This document shows positions 23,501 to 33,562 of a DNA stretch of 64,000 nt, piece by piece (positions within the stretch are counted from its first letter, which is position 1; the number at the start of each line of letters is the position of its first letter). The notes under the pieces are model-generated. The model made no database searches and was not told where the DNA came from. It saw only the letters and a list, made by a program, of their open reading frames with translations. The stretch lies in the NCBI GenBank assembly GCA_911728435.2, contig OU452201.1:7936001-8000000 (forward strand), in the 5' to 3' direction. The position numbers and the translations under genes were made by a program. The DNA comes from Apoderus coryli (Eukaryota > Arthropoda > Insecta > Coleoptera > Attelabidae).

Positions 23501-26500
23501 GGAAGTCCATTGCTCCTTAACTGTCAAATCTATTCTAGAGCACATTTTTTTCCTTTGTCCTGCATCTTCTGCGCAGCCTATTTATTGTTGATATTGGGTT
23601 CACATAATTATGAAATAATAACTAAAGACAGTTATTTTAACTAATTTTGCACCTCTATAAATGTTTTATTAACGGTTCCTAAGTCAAAAGAAAAAAAAAA
23701 CAGTTTGTTGATAGTTTGAACCTGTACACCGCCTCTACAGTATGTTTTGTTACCTCCGCAAAGCGAAATGCGAAATCATTTTGATTTCATCAGTAAGATA
23801 ACGACGACTAACTCAATGTTATATACTTAATGTATGATTTTTTTATTAGCCTTTTGCTTTTCAGCATCTTAGAGAACCATTATATTGTATTATAAACTGC
23901 GTTATGCTATGTTGTTGGTTTTATTTTCTCTTATGAATAGATAAGAAACATCATTTTGATTTTTTTACAAAAAGTAGACCAGGTAAAAAAAAATTACATT
24001 ACCCAAGTCTTTTATTTTGTTTTTTTAATTACTTATTGTAAATAATTACCAACATAGTATGATGCATCTACTTTATTCTATGTTATTAAAACACACTGTT
24101 TTTTTTATTAATATAACTAATTCAAATTTTTCTAAATCCATTCAATAATATTATACTGAATTTCTCTTTTCGTAAAATTTAAAGCATAGTAATTGCTCGA
24201 ACACCAAGATATTGTTTCGGCGGGAGCACATTTTAAACATTTCAGCACGCATCTTTAATAAAATTTGATTTTATCGTTTTGTAATGTACCTGCCCTGTAA
24301 TTAATAATAATAATAATAATAATATTCTTTATTGTCTAACAGGTTACAGACCCAATTACAAGACAATATAACTAAATAAATAAGCTACTATAATAATAAA
24401 CTAATTTATAATCCTATAAAACAAAATACGCACACACATCAGATGGCCAGATTTTGCAGGAACCGAGACAATTGAGCGCAGAAAGATCTTACAGGCTCAT
24501 TGAAATAGTTAATTTCTTGACTAAATCCTTCTATGTTACATGTTTGGCATGCTCGAAGTAGTGGTGCTTTGGATTCATAATTGGTACGAAAAACAGGAAC
24601 GTGAAATAGTCTGCTACCCCTCGCAGAGGGGCGCGGTATGTTAAAATTTAACGATCGGAGTAGATTTGAACAGTCCACCAAGCTATTTATAATCTTAAAC
24701 AGAAAAAGTTGTCCGGCATACACTCTGCGAGCAGCCAGCGAAACCATTTGAAAGCGATCGAGCAGTGCTCCATGATCGAATCCTCTACATGGAAATCTAC
24801 CGTCAATTTTAAACGCTAAATATTTAAGGAATTTGCGCTGTATGTATTCAATGTGTCCTGCATGCGATTGGTAAATGGGAGACCATATTATCGATGCGTA
24901 CTCAAGCTTAGATCTTACGAGAGCACAATACAAATTGGTTACACATTCAATATCAGCAAAATCTTTGGTAACACGAAACAAAAAGCCAAGCATGCGTAGT
25001 GCATCTCGGGTAATACTTTGAATATGATAATTAAATGACAATTCAGTGTCGACGTAAACTCCAAGATCCCTGACAACATCACAAGACTCAAGCGCAGTGT
25101 CACTCAGCTGATAGCGATATTCAAAAACAGTTTGCGATTTCGAAAATATGACAAACTTACATTTATTAATATTTAACGGCAATTTATTATAGTTACACCA
25201 ATGTTCAAGCTTAGATAAGTCGCGCTGCAACAATACGCAATCTGAAGTGTCTCGAATAACACGATACAACTTCAGATCGTCTGCAAACATCAAATGGTTG
25301 CTTGTAAGTTCCTGGGATATGTCATTAATGAAAATTGAAAATATTAATGGTGCCAAACAGCTGCCCTGAGGCGCTCCGCTGGTGGGTGTGAAAGTTTTCG
25401 ATTTATGACCATTGTATTCGACATAGTGTTGTCGATCAGACAAGTAGGAGGCAAAAAACGTTAAAAGATCCTCATGAAAACCCAACCTCGACATTTTCCG
25501 TAGGACAAGCGAATGATCCAGCTTATCGAAAGCCTTCGAAAAATCTGTATAAATCGCATCGATCCGCAGATCCTCCCCGAGGGTACGAAATACATCCTCT
25601 AGGAAACAGGTTAGGTTGGTTACTGTAGAGCGGCCTGGGAAAAAACCGTGCTGCTGTGGATCAATCTGATGCTTAATTTGAGTAAATATTTTTCGGTGTA
25701 ATGCCGCTTCAAAAACCTTCGAGAAGTTGGGCAGGAGCGAGACGGGTCTATAATTTTCAACATGATCATTCTCAGCAGATTTATGGATTGGGCAAATGCG
25801 GGAAATTTTCCAAGTTTTTGGGAATGTATTGGATCTCAGAGACCTATTAAACAGAGTCTGCAGTGGAACGGCGAAAACAGACGCACAATCTCGTAAAATG
25901 AAAGCCGGGATGTCATCCGGTCCCGAAGTCATTTTGGGCTTTAATTGTTTGAGTGACATGAGAACATCATCGATATCAAGCTGACCCACCGATATGCGGG
26001 AAGAAGAAGAATGCACCTCCTGAGTGTGGGCACCATCAACATATACGCTATTGAAGTATTCGGCGAAAGCGTTTACTATGCCTTGGGGTGTTGAGTACTC
26101 AGCACCATCCGCACCATACATGACACCCGGGATTCTGGATTTGCGCTTCTTATTCTGTACATAGCTCCAGAGCCTCTTTGGATCTGTTTTCAATGAATTT
26201 TGAACTTCCACCAGGTAATTGTTATATGCAGCAGTTATCTTATGTTTGATCCTGACTCTTAAATCCCTAAAGATGTTAAAACTGTTCAAACACTGCGTAG
26301 ATTTCCATCTTTTCAGATGTTTTGACTTTTCCCGAATGTCGCAGATTAAGTCCCATGTGTACCAACATGGATATTTGTATTTTTTAGAGTGAATTTTTTT
26401 AGTTGGAACACACATACTAAATATGCCATCAAGGATCCTGTAGAACGCCGACACGGCATCATTCACATCACCGAAGCCATTAATAGAGGACCAATCCTGA

Positions 26501-29500
26501 AGCAACAGTTGCTGATATAACAGGGGGTAGTTTGCCTTTCTAAAGTTGTACATTTTATTGTTGGTGTTGACCGGAAAATTTCTATGTGACTCAACTTTGG
26601 CCCAAAAAGAAATATGCAGTGCAGGATGATGCGAATCCTCATCCACTAATGGCGGCGAACAGGGTGCGACGTTACATTTAAAATTGGACAGAACAAGGTC
26701 AAGTATATGATCACTCTGATTACGAGTTGTATTATATTGATCCAATTCAAACACAGACATGAAATTCTGCACGGCCCTCCGCTGAGAAACATAAGGACCT
26801 AATAGATCTTCTTCGAAATGGACATTGAAGTCTCCGATAATCATCAGTTGTGCACCGTACAAGTACGTCAGTTGCTCAAAGAATTCGAAAAATCCAATAT
26901 AGTGATCAGCATTTAGGCCAGGTGGGATATAAACACAAAAACAGAAAACCGAGAAGTGATTCGCACTCAGCCTACATCCAATCACATCTATTGACGGGTG
27001 CAGAAAAGGGGAGTCGGGTATGACAACCCTTCTAGAATTCAGGTCTGACCTGACGGCCAATAGCACGCCCCCGCCTCTAGTTACACCAAGCGCATCATTA
27101 TCTCGGTCCCTGCGATAGACGACATAATTGTCATCAAACAATTCACTGTTTAAAATATTGTCCTGGAGCCAGGTCTCAGTGATTGTAATTACGTGGTATT
27201 CGGCAGATGATGTAGATGCGTAAAACGTACCAGTCTTTGTATTCAAGCCCCTGACATTTTGATACATAATATTTAGATCCATGTCGACACCGTTAGACAA
27301 ACAAGTTAGTTTAAAGAGCGCTCACTTATATTAATTATTGTCGGAACACCTTTTTGAAACGCTATCTTGATGTTGCTCTCCCCCTTGTTTTTTCGTTCTA
27401 TAAGTTGTTGCTTGATCTTCTTGTAGTATTGTTGTTGTTTCCGGGTTTTGTCAGATGAGATAGTGATGTGCTTCAAACGAGAGTCCGTTTTTATGGTTCT
27501 AGACTTACGCAAAATCTCTGTCACCAAGTTAGCTTCCCGCATTACCACCCGTAGTGGTCTGGGATGAGGCGTCTCAGTGGTCCTCCTTTTATTGCCTATT
27601 CTAGTCACTTGAGTAATATCTGATACTCTCATGTCCGGGCAAAGCGTTGTGATTACAGTTGCCGCAAAATCTTTGTCTTCGGACTCCCCGCTGGCATCAC
27701 CTGATTCCTGTTGGCCAAATACCATCAGATTCTTCCTGCGCCTATCCCTCTCGTTGCATTCCAGAATCACATCCTCGAAAACATCACATTCCACCGGTTT
27801 CCTAACTTCTCCAGTACGCAACGTTTCTTTAATAGCATTGATTTCAGTTTTCAGGGATTTATTAACTTCCAACTGTTTTTCGTATTTCTTCAAGACATCG
27901 CTATACAATTGCTCAAGCGACAACAATTTATTCATCACATCATCAATTGTATATTTTGCATTGCTTGGATAGACTGAAGCCGCATTAGTCAAATGCGATT
28001 GATTTCTTTTTGTGTTTTCCGACTCACTATCCGATGATAAAGTTGGCTCCGGAAAGTTAACACTTCTTCTACCTTTGGTTCTACCTCCCATATCGAGACT
28101 CAAACAACTATCACAAGTCCATGTTATTGATGATTCCGATTCAGCCATCATTTTAAACATTTCGTTTGCGATTTTCGAACATTGCTTGTGGAACCAGCCC
28201 TGACAGCTACCCGAACATTGCACGCTAAATTGAGTCTTTTTAATTATCTCGGAACAAGTTGGACATTTGGTTCTACGTGTCATGATCTAAAACGTTTGAA
28301 ATCACGATGACGTCCAATCAACGCAGCCCTCGAAATATATTAGTGTGAAACCACTCTTAGCATTTATTTATTTATTTATAAATACACAGTATTTTAATAA
28401 CTACTGAATTAAAAATGCGAATATCTATTAGATTTTATCAGTTCAGTGTTTTGGTTTTTTTCCCCTTATACCGATAAGCACACACATAGGTATACCAATT
28501 CTGTATGTACAACTATGCAGTTTTCGTAAGCATGCTTCTTTATTTGGTAACAAAACGATACTCACAGTAATCCCCGATTTTTTATCTATACGCAGATACT
28601 AGACACAGTAATTAAAACCCGATTAACAACGCGTAAATGTACAGAAAAGACGGAGCAATGAATTGCTGCTATATAGCTTTGATATATTTTTTACGGAAAA
28701 AAAAATTAGATTTGTTTCTGTCTGGGTAGATGTAATCCAAATACATAAATAAACTTAGATTCCGATTCAAGTATCAGAGTTTGTTTTAAATGCATTGATG
28801 AATTCAGATATTGTTAGTTAACTTGAACTCAAGATACATATATTGTAGGGGTTTATACGTAAAAACAAAAAGCAAAATCCAATATCTTCATGAGTGATTT
28901 TGGCTTCAGTATTTCCCAGAATTGCCCATTTCTCACAACAAAAACATAAGCAAGTGAACTACATAGGAATATAGTTAAACAATGGCATTTACCTACTTTA
29001 CAAATATAAATTTGCAATCAGTAAGATTAGCGGATTTCCTCACAGTATCATAATTAATCAATGATTTTAATTTCAGGGTAAAGTCGTAATACGTCCAATA
29101 GCATTTAAACCAAACAATATAATGTCCCATTCAACTACAAAATATAGTGAAAGATATGGCTCAACTCCAATACTAAATAGACCTGGATCTCGACTTACAT
29201 TACATGGCAGTAAGTATTAACTGATAATTAAATTCATTTACAGAAAAATAACCCACAACTTTCCATTCCACATTTGTCAGTGTTTTTTCTTGTAACGTAG
29301 TTATTGAGAAAATGGTTTAAATATTACATAACCCAGTTAAGCTGACTTTGAGTATGTACTTTGTGTTTCCTAATATAACTGCGACTATTTTGTTAGGTTT
29401 TGTTTTAAATAATTTATAACTGGAAAATGTTTCTGTTAAAATTTTTATTAATAAAGCTATGAAGAACCAGGAAAGGAGTCCATATTTCTGGATAAATCTT

Positions 29501-31154
29501 TGTGATTATAAACATAATTTTGTCATTTTATTTTATCTTTGAGGTACGAGCGATTTAAATCAGCAGTCAACAAGTAACGTCGGATCAAACTACTCTTTAG
29601 ATCGTAAACTACGGTCTCTATGCCCATCGGTGACATCATTAGCCATGAGTTCCTTACCATCGTTATCACTTGCAACGAACCACAAACTGATCAATTGTGA
29701 TAGCCTTGAAAGTGTTCGAAAATCACCGGCATCACATAACAACTCTTCAATAATGTATGTATACGTTATATTTAATATATTGAGAGTATTTCTATGTAAC
29801 ATTCAAACAGACATTTGAGTCGTTGAGATATCTCAAATTCCAGGCCAAGAGACATACAGTCGACACAATATCTTAGGCTATTCGATTTGACCTTTATTAT
29901 TTAGTTTGAAATAAGTTGGTGGATTATGTATCTCAAATTAATTAATTTTTTTTATTTAATTGATGCGTGTTGTGTTATAGGAACCATCCTACCTATAGAT
30001 TATCCACATCAACACTTGGCAGTTTGCTTGATCTTACACCATCTCCTAGTGATTCAGGTGTATCAGAACTGGAAGCAGCTTTACGGGAAAGAGATTCTGA
30101 ATTAGCATATTTACGACAGACAATGGAGCATAATGAACAAGTCATATTTAGAGTTTATCAAGAAAAAGAAAAGGTCTAACTATATTTATTTTTATTACAT
30201 ATACTTAGTTATTTTTCTAAAACTAATAAGTTAAAATTTCAGGTGTGGGAGCGTGAGTTGAAACGTTTAAAAGCACTTCATGAACATCGATTAAAATCCA
30301 GCGCTCAAAAATCTCATAAATTGGAACAAATGCTTATGATGCAATCTTACCAGTTCAACCAGGAAAAGAAACGACTTAACACGGATCTACAGCGAGTTAA
30401 CTCACAGAATGAAAAATTAAAACAGGAAGTTGATGCATTGAATAGTCGCTTGGAAGATACCGAATGGGGTTTATGCCAAAAAACGGGGGAAATTTCATTA
30501 TTGAAAACTCAATTGAAAGACTACCAGGTAAACATTGATTAAATCATACATGGAAATTATTTATATTTGTTATTTGAATTTTAGAATGATCAGACAACCA
30601 AATGCCAAGAACTGCTCCAAATGCGCACTGACCTTCGCGATCTGCAACAACATCTAGAAGATTGCGAAATGGAACTGGGTCGTGAACGGGCGAAGAACGC
30701 TGAAAATCTTCTAACAATTGACGAGTTACGCAATGAATTATCAAAACATCACCACGTTCATACTGATTACCATGATCTCATAGAAAATGAACGTCTCAAA
30801 GCCGAGATAAAAGAATTACGCGAGGAATTGAGTGATATATCACTGAATGATTACAGTGATATTAAACCTGGGCGAGTATTAAAAGCTTATAGTAATAATA
30901 AAGAGAACGAACTAGCGAGTAATGAGTTTATTCATCATATTTATGGAAACAATGAACGATTAGAGGAGTTACGTGAAGAACTTACAGCGAAAACCAAAAA
31001 TTTTGAAGCAGAAAAGAAGATTTGGGCACACGAAAAGGAAAAAGTGTTAAAGTATCAGAGACAGTTGCAGATGAACTATGTGCAAATGTATCGAAAAGCA
31101 AAAGCATTAGAAAATGAGTTGGAGTCTGTTAAATCGGAACTTTATGAGAAATAA
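14513..31154 (+). CDS. Leucine zipper putative tumor suppressor / NEDD4-binding protein 3 family protein (Fez1 domain)
   Basis: LZTS/N4BP3 proteins are coiled-coil adaptors of the cytoskeleton, junctions and synapse. The acceptor at 14511-14512 opens a short 5'UTR. ATG is at 14547, just after an in-frame TAA; the ATG at 14559 is an alternative. Coding exons: 14547-14759, 29077-29209, 29544-29754, 29981-30173, 30243-30527, 30585-31154; all GT-AG and in phase; 534 aa. The RPIAFKP box (residues 77-83) matches the N4BP3 RPSVFKP. NEQVIFRVYQEKEKVWEREL, CQKTGEISLLKTQLKDYQ (328-345) and EKEKVLKYQRQLQMNYVQMY match the family's Fez1 coiled coil, which runs from about residue 205 to the end. Joining exon 1 to 29077 is inferred from matching phase 0 and family architecture (SGVLEK|GKVVIRP). 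Intron 1 (14760-29076) is packed with transposons. Confidence 0.8.
14760..15893. other. Start of intron 1 of the LZTS-like gene
   Basis: Non-coding. The open frame of exon 1 runs on to TAA at 14819 if unspliced. A 'tacagggtgtttcat' TE end lies at 15732-15746, a short distance before the transposase fragment at 15894. Confidence 0.4.
15894..16345 (-). mobile_element. Tc1/mariner-type transposase fragment (middle part)
   Basis: On the minus strand: ITQLAISRTPLRRILVKDL, then IIMSDEAHFHLSGYVNKQN (first catalytic Asp in SDEAHF), then VTAWCGVNAGGVIGPFFFEN and a YRAMLTEL block. This is the same transposase family as at 17999-19302. It has a frameshift near 16090 and breaks off at both ends. About 1 kb of unrelated DNA separates it from the N-terminal piece at 17390-17621. 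Confidence 0.75.
16346..17389. other. Sequence between two transposase pieces
   Basis: AT-rich and without a gene. It may be an insertion that split one transposon copy, because the flanking pieces are the middle and N-terminal parts in the right order on the minus strand. Confidence 0.35.
17390..17621 (-). mobile_element. Transposase N-terminal fragment (helix-turn-helix)
   Basis: MEQYTMEQRVKIVEAYYESR followed by ERTILNVVKKFQQT is the N-terminal HTH region of the Tc1/mariner-like family seen at 17999-19302. It becomes unrelated sequence after GRSEENFAVV. Confidence 0.65.
17999..19302 (-). mobile_element. Near-complete Tc1/mariner-like transposon with one frameshift
   Basis: The imperfect terminal inverted repeats are TTGGGTCTGCCAGATAAC on the left and, reversed, TCGGGTCCGCCATCTAAC on the right. 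They are flanked by TA. The transposase starts at ATG 19188: HTH (TLEQRWEILRHYFENHGN), SDEAHFDLGGYVNKQNCRIW (first Asp), VTVWCGFWSGGIIGPFFFEN. A single lost T near 18440 turns the expected WFQQDGAMCHT into GFNRTALC. The second frame, ending at 18104, continues with MCHTAEATLDVLRP and RSCDLTPLDYYLWG (last Asp). Apart from this shift the protein looks intact, so the copy is young but not autonomous as read. Confidence 0.9.
19303..19816. other. Intronic sequence between two elements
   Basis: AT-rich. No gene or repeat recognised. Confidence 0.4.
19817..21200 (-). mobile_element. 5'-truncated LINE related to the full-length copy at 24.3-28.3 kb
   Basis: The 3' end is ttattgtctaacaggt, shared with the 24301 element, plus an AT tail. 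Fragments from 5' to 3': IGTNLTCFTQ, AIYTDFSKAFDRIDH, TPTSGAPQGSNLAPLLFAIY, YLLFADDLKLYRPI, SRLEYASFVWYPLYQVHINK and DHNIFF, then RDSAGQMFLFKLINGIID. At least two frameshifts (near 20510 and 20305) break the frame. Upstream of about 21200 the similarity stops. Confidence 0.85.
21201..21829. other. Intronic sequence between two LINEs
   Basis: No gene recognised. The open frame at 21288-21542 has no family signal. Confidence 0.4.
21830..23489 (+). mobile_element. 5'-truncated LINE, second subfamily
   Basis: The RT starts near SSFITPIFKSGNRGDVSNYR. After breaks it continues with AIYTDFSKAFDCVNHRLL, VPQGSHLGPLLFNLFINDI, FRLFADDLKCYRRI and HLEYASAVWTPSYGCH, ending at 23252. Frameshifts lie near 22030 and 22300. 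The 3' end is a (AATA)n tail at 23475-23489. It is clearly diverged from the 24.3 kb element. Confidence 0.85.
23490..24300. other. Intronic sequence between two LINEs
   Basis: AT-rich. No gene recognised. Confidence 0.4.
24439..27282 (-). CDS. LINE ORF2: AP endonuclease plus reverse transcriptase
   Basis: 947 aa from ATG 27282 (the frame is open a few codons further up, from a TTG). The N-terminal endonuclease has YQNVRGLNTK, TITETWLQ, MIIGDFNVHF and DSHHPALHI. The RT has TSGPDDIPAFILRDC, NYRPVSLLPNFSKVFE, AIYTDFSKAFDKLDH, TSGAPQGSCLAPLIFSIF and the catalytic LMFADDLKLYR. The C-terminal part has KLEYASIIWSPIYQSH. All catalytic boxes are intact. There is no RNase H domain. The protein nicks the target DNA and copies the element RNA in place (known for the class). 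Confidence 0.93.
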   Translation of the reverse strand: MDLNIMYQNVRGLNTKTGTFYASTSSAEYHVITITETWLQDNILNSELFDDNYVVYRRDRDNDALGVTRGGGVLLAVRSDLNSRRVVIPDSPFLHPSIDVIGCRLSANHFSVFCFCVYIPPGLNADHYIGFFEFFEQLTYLYGAQLMIIGDFNVHFEEDLLGPYVSQRRAVQNFMSVFELDQYNTTRNQSDHILDLVLSNFKCNVAPCSPPLVDEDSHHPALHISFWAKVESHRNFPVNTNNKMYNFRKANYPLLYQQLLLQDWSSINGFGDVNDAVSAFYRILDGIFSMCVPTKKIHSKKYKYPCWYTWDLICDIREKSKHLKRWKSTQCLNSFNIFRDLRVRIKHKITAAYNNYLVEVQNSLKTDPKRLWSYVQNKKRKSRIPGVMYGADGAEYSTPQGIVNAFAEYFNSVYVDGAHTQEVHSSSSRISVGQLDIDDVLMSLKQLKPKMTSGPDDIPAFILRDCASVFAVPLQTLFNRSLRSNTFPKTWKISRICPIHKSAENDHVENYRPVSLLPNFSKVFEAALHRKIFTQIKHQIDPQQHGFFPGRSTVTNLTCFLEDVFRTLGEDLRIDAIYTDFSKAFDKLDHSLVLRKMSRLGFHEDLLTFFASYLSDRQHYVEYNGHKSKTFTPTSGAPQGSCLAPLIFSIFINDISQELTSNHLMFADDLKLYRVIRDTSDCVLLQRDLSKLEHWCNYNKLPLNINKCKFVIFSKSQTVFEYRYQLSDTALESCDVVRDLGVYVDTELSFNYHIQSITRDALRMLGFLFRVTKDFADIECVTNLYCALVRSKLEYASIIWSPIYQSHAGHIEYIQRKFLKYLAFKIDGRFPCRGFDHGALLDRFQMVSLAARRVYAGQLFLFKIINSLVDCSNLLRSLNFNIPRPSARGSRLFHVPVFRTNYESKAPLLRACQTCNIEGFSQEINYFNEPVRSFCAQLSRFLQNLAI
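27306..28283 (-). CDS. LINE ORF1: PHD-type zinc finger and coiled coil
   Basis: 325 aa from ATG 28283. The N-terminus has a C4HC3 PHD-like finger: CPTC (residues 8-11), CSGSC (23-27), HKQC (32-35) and WTCDSC near 55-60. A coiled coil follows (about 110-170) and then a basic C-terminal half with NLMVFG and PRPLRVVM, as in the RRM-like fold of LINE ORF1 proteins. The expected role is RNA binding and particle formation. PHD-bearing ORF1 proteins are known in CR1-like elements. Confidence 0.85.
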   Translation of the reverse strand: MTRRTKCPTCSEIIKKTQFSVQCSGSCQGWFHKQCSKIANEMFKMMAESESSITWTCDSCLSLDMGGRTKGRRSVNFPEPTLSSDSESENTKRNQSHLTNAASVYPSNAKYTIDDVMNKLLSLEQLYSDVLKKYEKQLEVNKSLKTEINAIKETLRTGEVRKPVECDVFEDVILECNERDRRRKNLMVFGQQESGDASGESEDKDFAATVITTLCPDMRVSDITQVTRIGNKRRTTETPHPRPLRVVMREANLVTEILRKSRTIKTDSRLKHITISSDKTRKQQQYYKKIKQQLIERKNKGESNIKIAFQKGVPTIINISERSLN

Positions 31155-32050
31155 TAAAATAATTTGTGTGGTATTATATTCAGCTTCAAATTCTTATTGA
31201 GTAAGTTATAATCAGCAACTTTTGACATTTTTAGAGCAAACTTATTCACTACAAAACATTGCTAGAATGAATTCAAAATGAAAGTGTAAACTGCGCGACA
31301 TAAAGCATCGTGTTGTTTGAAAAGTTTTACTGACATTAAAGTTTTTTTGGGCGTTGCTTGTTACGTAATGTAACAAGACTTTGTATTGTAAAAGTTTCTT
31401 TTCTCAAGAACTACAGTATTTTTCCTCTTGTAGAACTATTTATCTACAAACTGAGTTAAAAGTGCTTTCAAAAATTAAAGTTGGTCCAAGCAGGAAACAC
31501 CATCAAATTTTAACTGATGGTAATAAAAATGTTGTTTGGTATTATATTATTTTATCATTTTTTGTATCTCGTTTGCATCAGACTTAATAATCACGATAAC
31601 TGAATCGTTTACAAAAATTTTTAGCTAATTATGTTTATTTTTAAAACATTAAAAATGTAGTTTTGTCTTGAATCGTTTCAAACAGCATTCTAAGGAATGA
31701 CTTATGTCACCAATGTCAACGCTGCTCAATTTGTTTTAAACCGTGTAGAGCATTGAACATTTATAAACAAATATTTATGGTTTTCTCTAAGAACACATGA
31801 TTTTCCTTAATAATTTTATATAGGTAGGATTACTATAAAAACATTCCTTGTGTTAAATTGCCAAAATAATTTTATAATTAATATTTTTATGTTTGTATAT
31901 GTTGTGATTTTATTTATACTTAAATATTTTACCTATTTATTTGTTACTGTATATTGCAAGCTTTTAAATATATTTATTCTTTAAATACTGATGTTTGTGT
32001 ATATATTATGTACGGATGTGTTTTGCTAAATAATATACAATTCTAAATAA
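31155..32050 (+). other. 3'UTR and downstream flank of the LZTS-like gene
   Basis: AATAAA overlaps the stop codon (31153-31158) and occurs again near 31523. One of these probably ends the mRNA. No other gene is seen. Confidence 0.4.
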
Positions 32051-32992
32051 TCTTTTTCAATAGAAATCTGAGCTATTAATATTCGGTAACTGTCATAAAA
32101 ATAATTATCGCAATCTGATAAACGTGCGTGTTAACAATATGTCTCTTAATGCTACCGATTGTGCGAGAAATTTGGGCTTAATGCTGGACACAAATTTAAG
32201 ATTTTCGATTCACATTAGTCAATGCATTAAACGAGCTTTTATAAACCTAAAACTTATTATAGTAGTCGAAAGCTGCTCAATAACCCTACTAAAAAAATGT
32301 TGTGATACTCTTGTACTCTCCCATTTTAACTTCGCAGATGTTGTCTACGGTTCGTGCCTAACAAGAATGGACGAGAACAGAGTCCAACGAATGCAAAATT
32401 CTTGTGTTCGTCTAGTTGGTGGGATCCGAGGTAGAGAACAGGGTGTTAGCGCAAAGCTTCGAGAGCTTGGATGGATGCGAATGAATGAAAGAAGGGCTCT
32501 GCATTCATTGGTTCTATATATCAAAATTATCAATTTGAAACTTCCAGCTTATTTATATGAAAAAATAAAATGCCGTGGGCATTTACATAATATAGATATT
32601 CGGCATAAAACGACAATTTCGCCACCTCCTCATTCTACCGCAATGTTCGAGAGATCTTTTTCTTACAACATCTGTAAAACTTATAACAAAATACCATTAA
32701 ATATAAAAAATTTGACTGGCGCCAGGTTTAAACATTTTGTTAAAAATAATGTAGTCGAACTACTGTAGTGTCAATTATTATTTGTGGATTTATTAATTTT
32801 ATTTTTCTTTACTGTGGATTTGTTTTTTCGAATTAGGTTTAATTGGATACTTGATACGAGAGAATATTATATGATTTTGGTTAACTTTGTTAAACTTAGT
32901 TAGGTTAAGTGAAGAAGCATTGTCTTCAACTTCGCCATTTGTAAGATATATACATTTTACAATAAAGCCTTTATTATTATTATTATTATAGA
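32050..32992 (+). mobile_element. 5'-truncated LINE, C-terminal RT/thumb region only
   Basis: An open frame 32124-32768 (214 codons) encodes the part downstream of the RT catalytic core: CARNLGLMLDTNLRFSIHI, FADVVYGSCL, RVQRMQNSCVRLVGG. The RT catalytic box is absent. The 3' end is aataaagcctttattatta with a (TTA)n tail. This is a third LINE lineage, diverged from the copies at 24 and 22 kb. Confidence 0.8.
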
Positions 32993-33562
32993 GTATAATC
33001 GAAAAAAGTGATGATTATTTCAAGAGTATGTCATCAGGATCATTTTCGCCGACGTTAAGAGCAGCCTTTTTTAGATCAATAAAATTTCGAGTTATGAAAC
33101 AGACCATGGATTCTCGAGTAGCAGTAAAAGCTTGTTGAAAAACCTAATTTATCTGGCTCTGGTGCTCTCTGATTCGAAAAGCAATGCGGAAAAATTTTAT
33201 TCTTGTTCTGATCCGGTTACAATTAATATTGAAAAACGGTCATAATTTTTAAAGTAACTTTAATAAACATGAAACTACATATCTATATTATCATTTATGG
33301 GTCAAACTCGCAAATAAAAACAATTAATATTACCTATTTTAACACTCTGAGAAAAAGAAATCAAATTGTATCTTATGTTACAAAAAGTTATATTAAAAAC
33401 TAATCATTTTTGTTTTCCAAAAGTCTATTCATTATAAATAAAATGTTAACATTTTGACACATACATTGTGGATTTTAATTATAATATAGTATATTATATT
33501 CTTAAGTAAGGATGTTAAACTTAATTCCATAAGAAACAGAAAACAATATTTTCTTCAGTTGC
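32993..33562. other. Flank downstream of the sNPF gene
   Basis: Includes the 3'UTR of the minus-strand sNPF gene. I see no clear poly(A) signal close to the stop, and no other gene. Confidence 0.35.

Larger units (their letters stand above)
24301..28300 (-). mobile_element. Full-length CR1/jockey-group LINE with both ORFs open
   Basis: The element runs on the minus strand, against its host gene. The 3' end has a (TTA)n tail at 24301-24326 just after ttattgtctaacagg. It holds ORF1 (28283-27306) and ORF2 (27282-24439) separated by 23 nt. Neither has a stop or shift, which suggests a recent insertion that may still be mobile. The exact 5' end and target-site duplication could not be placed by eye. 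Confidence 0.9.
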
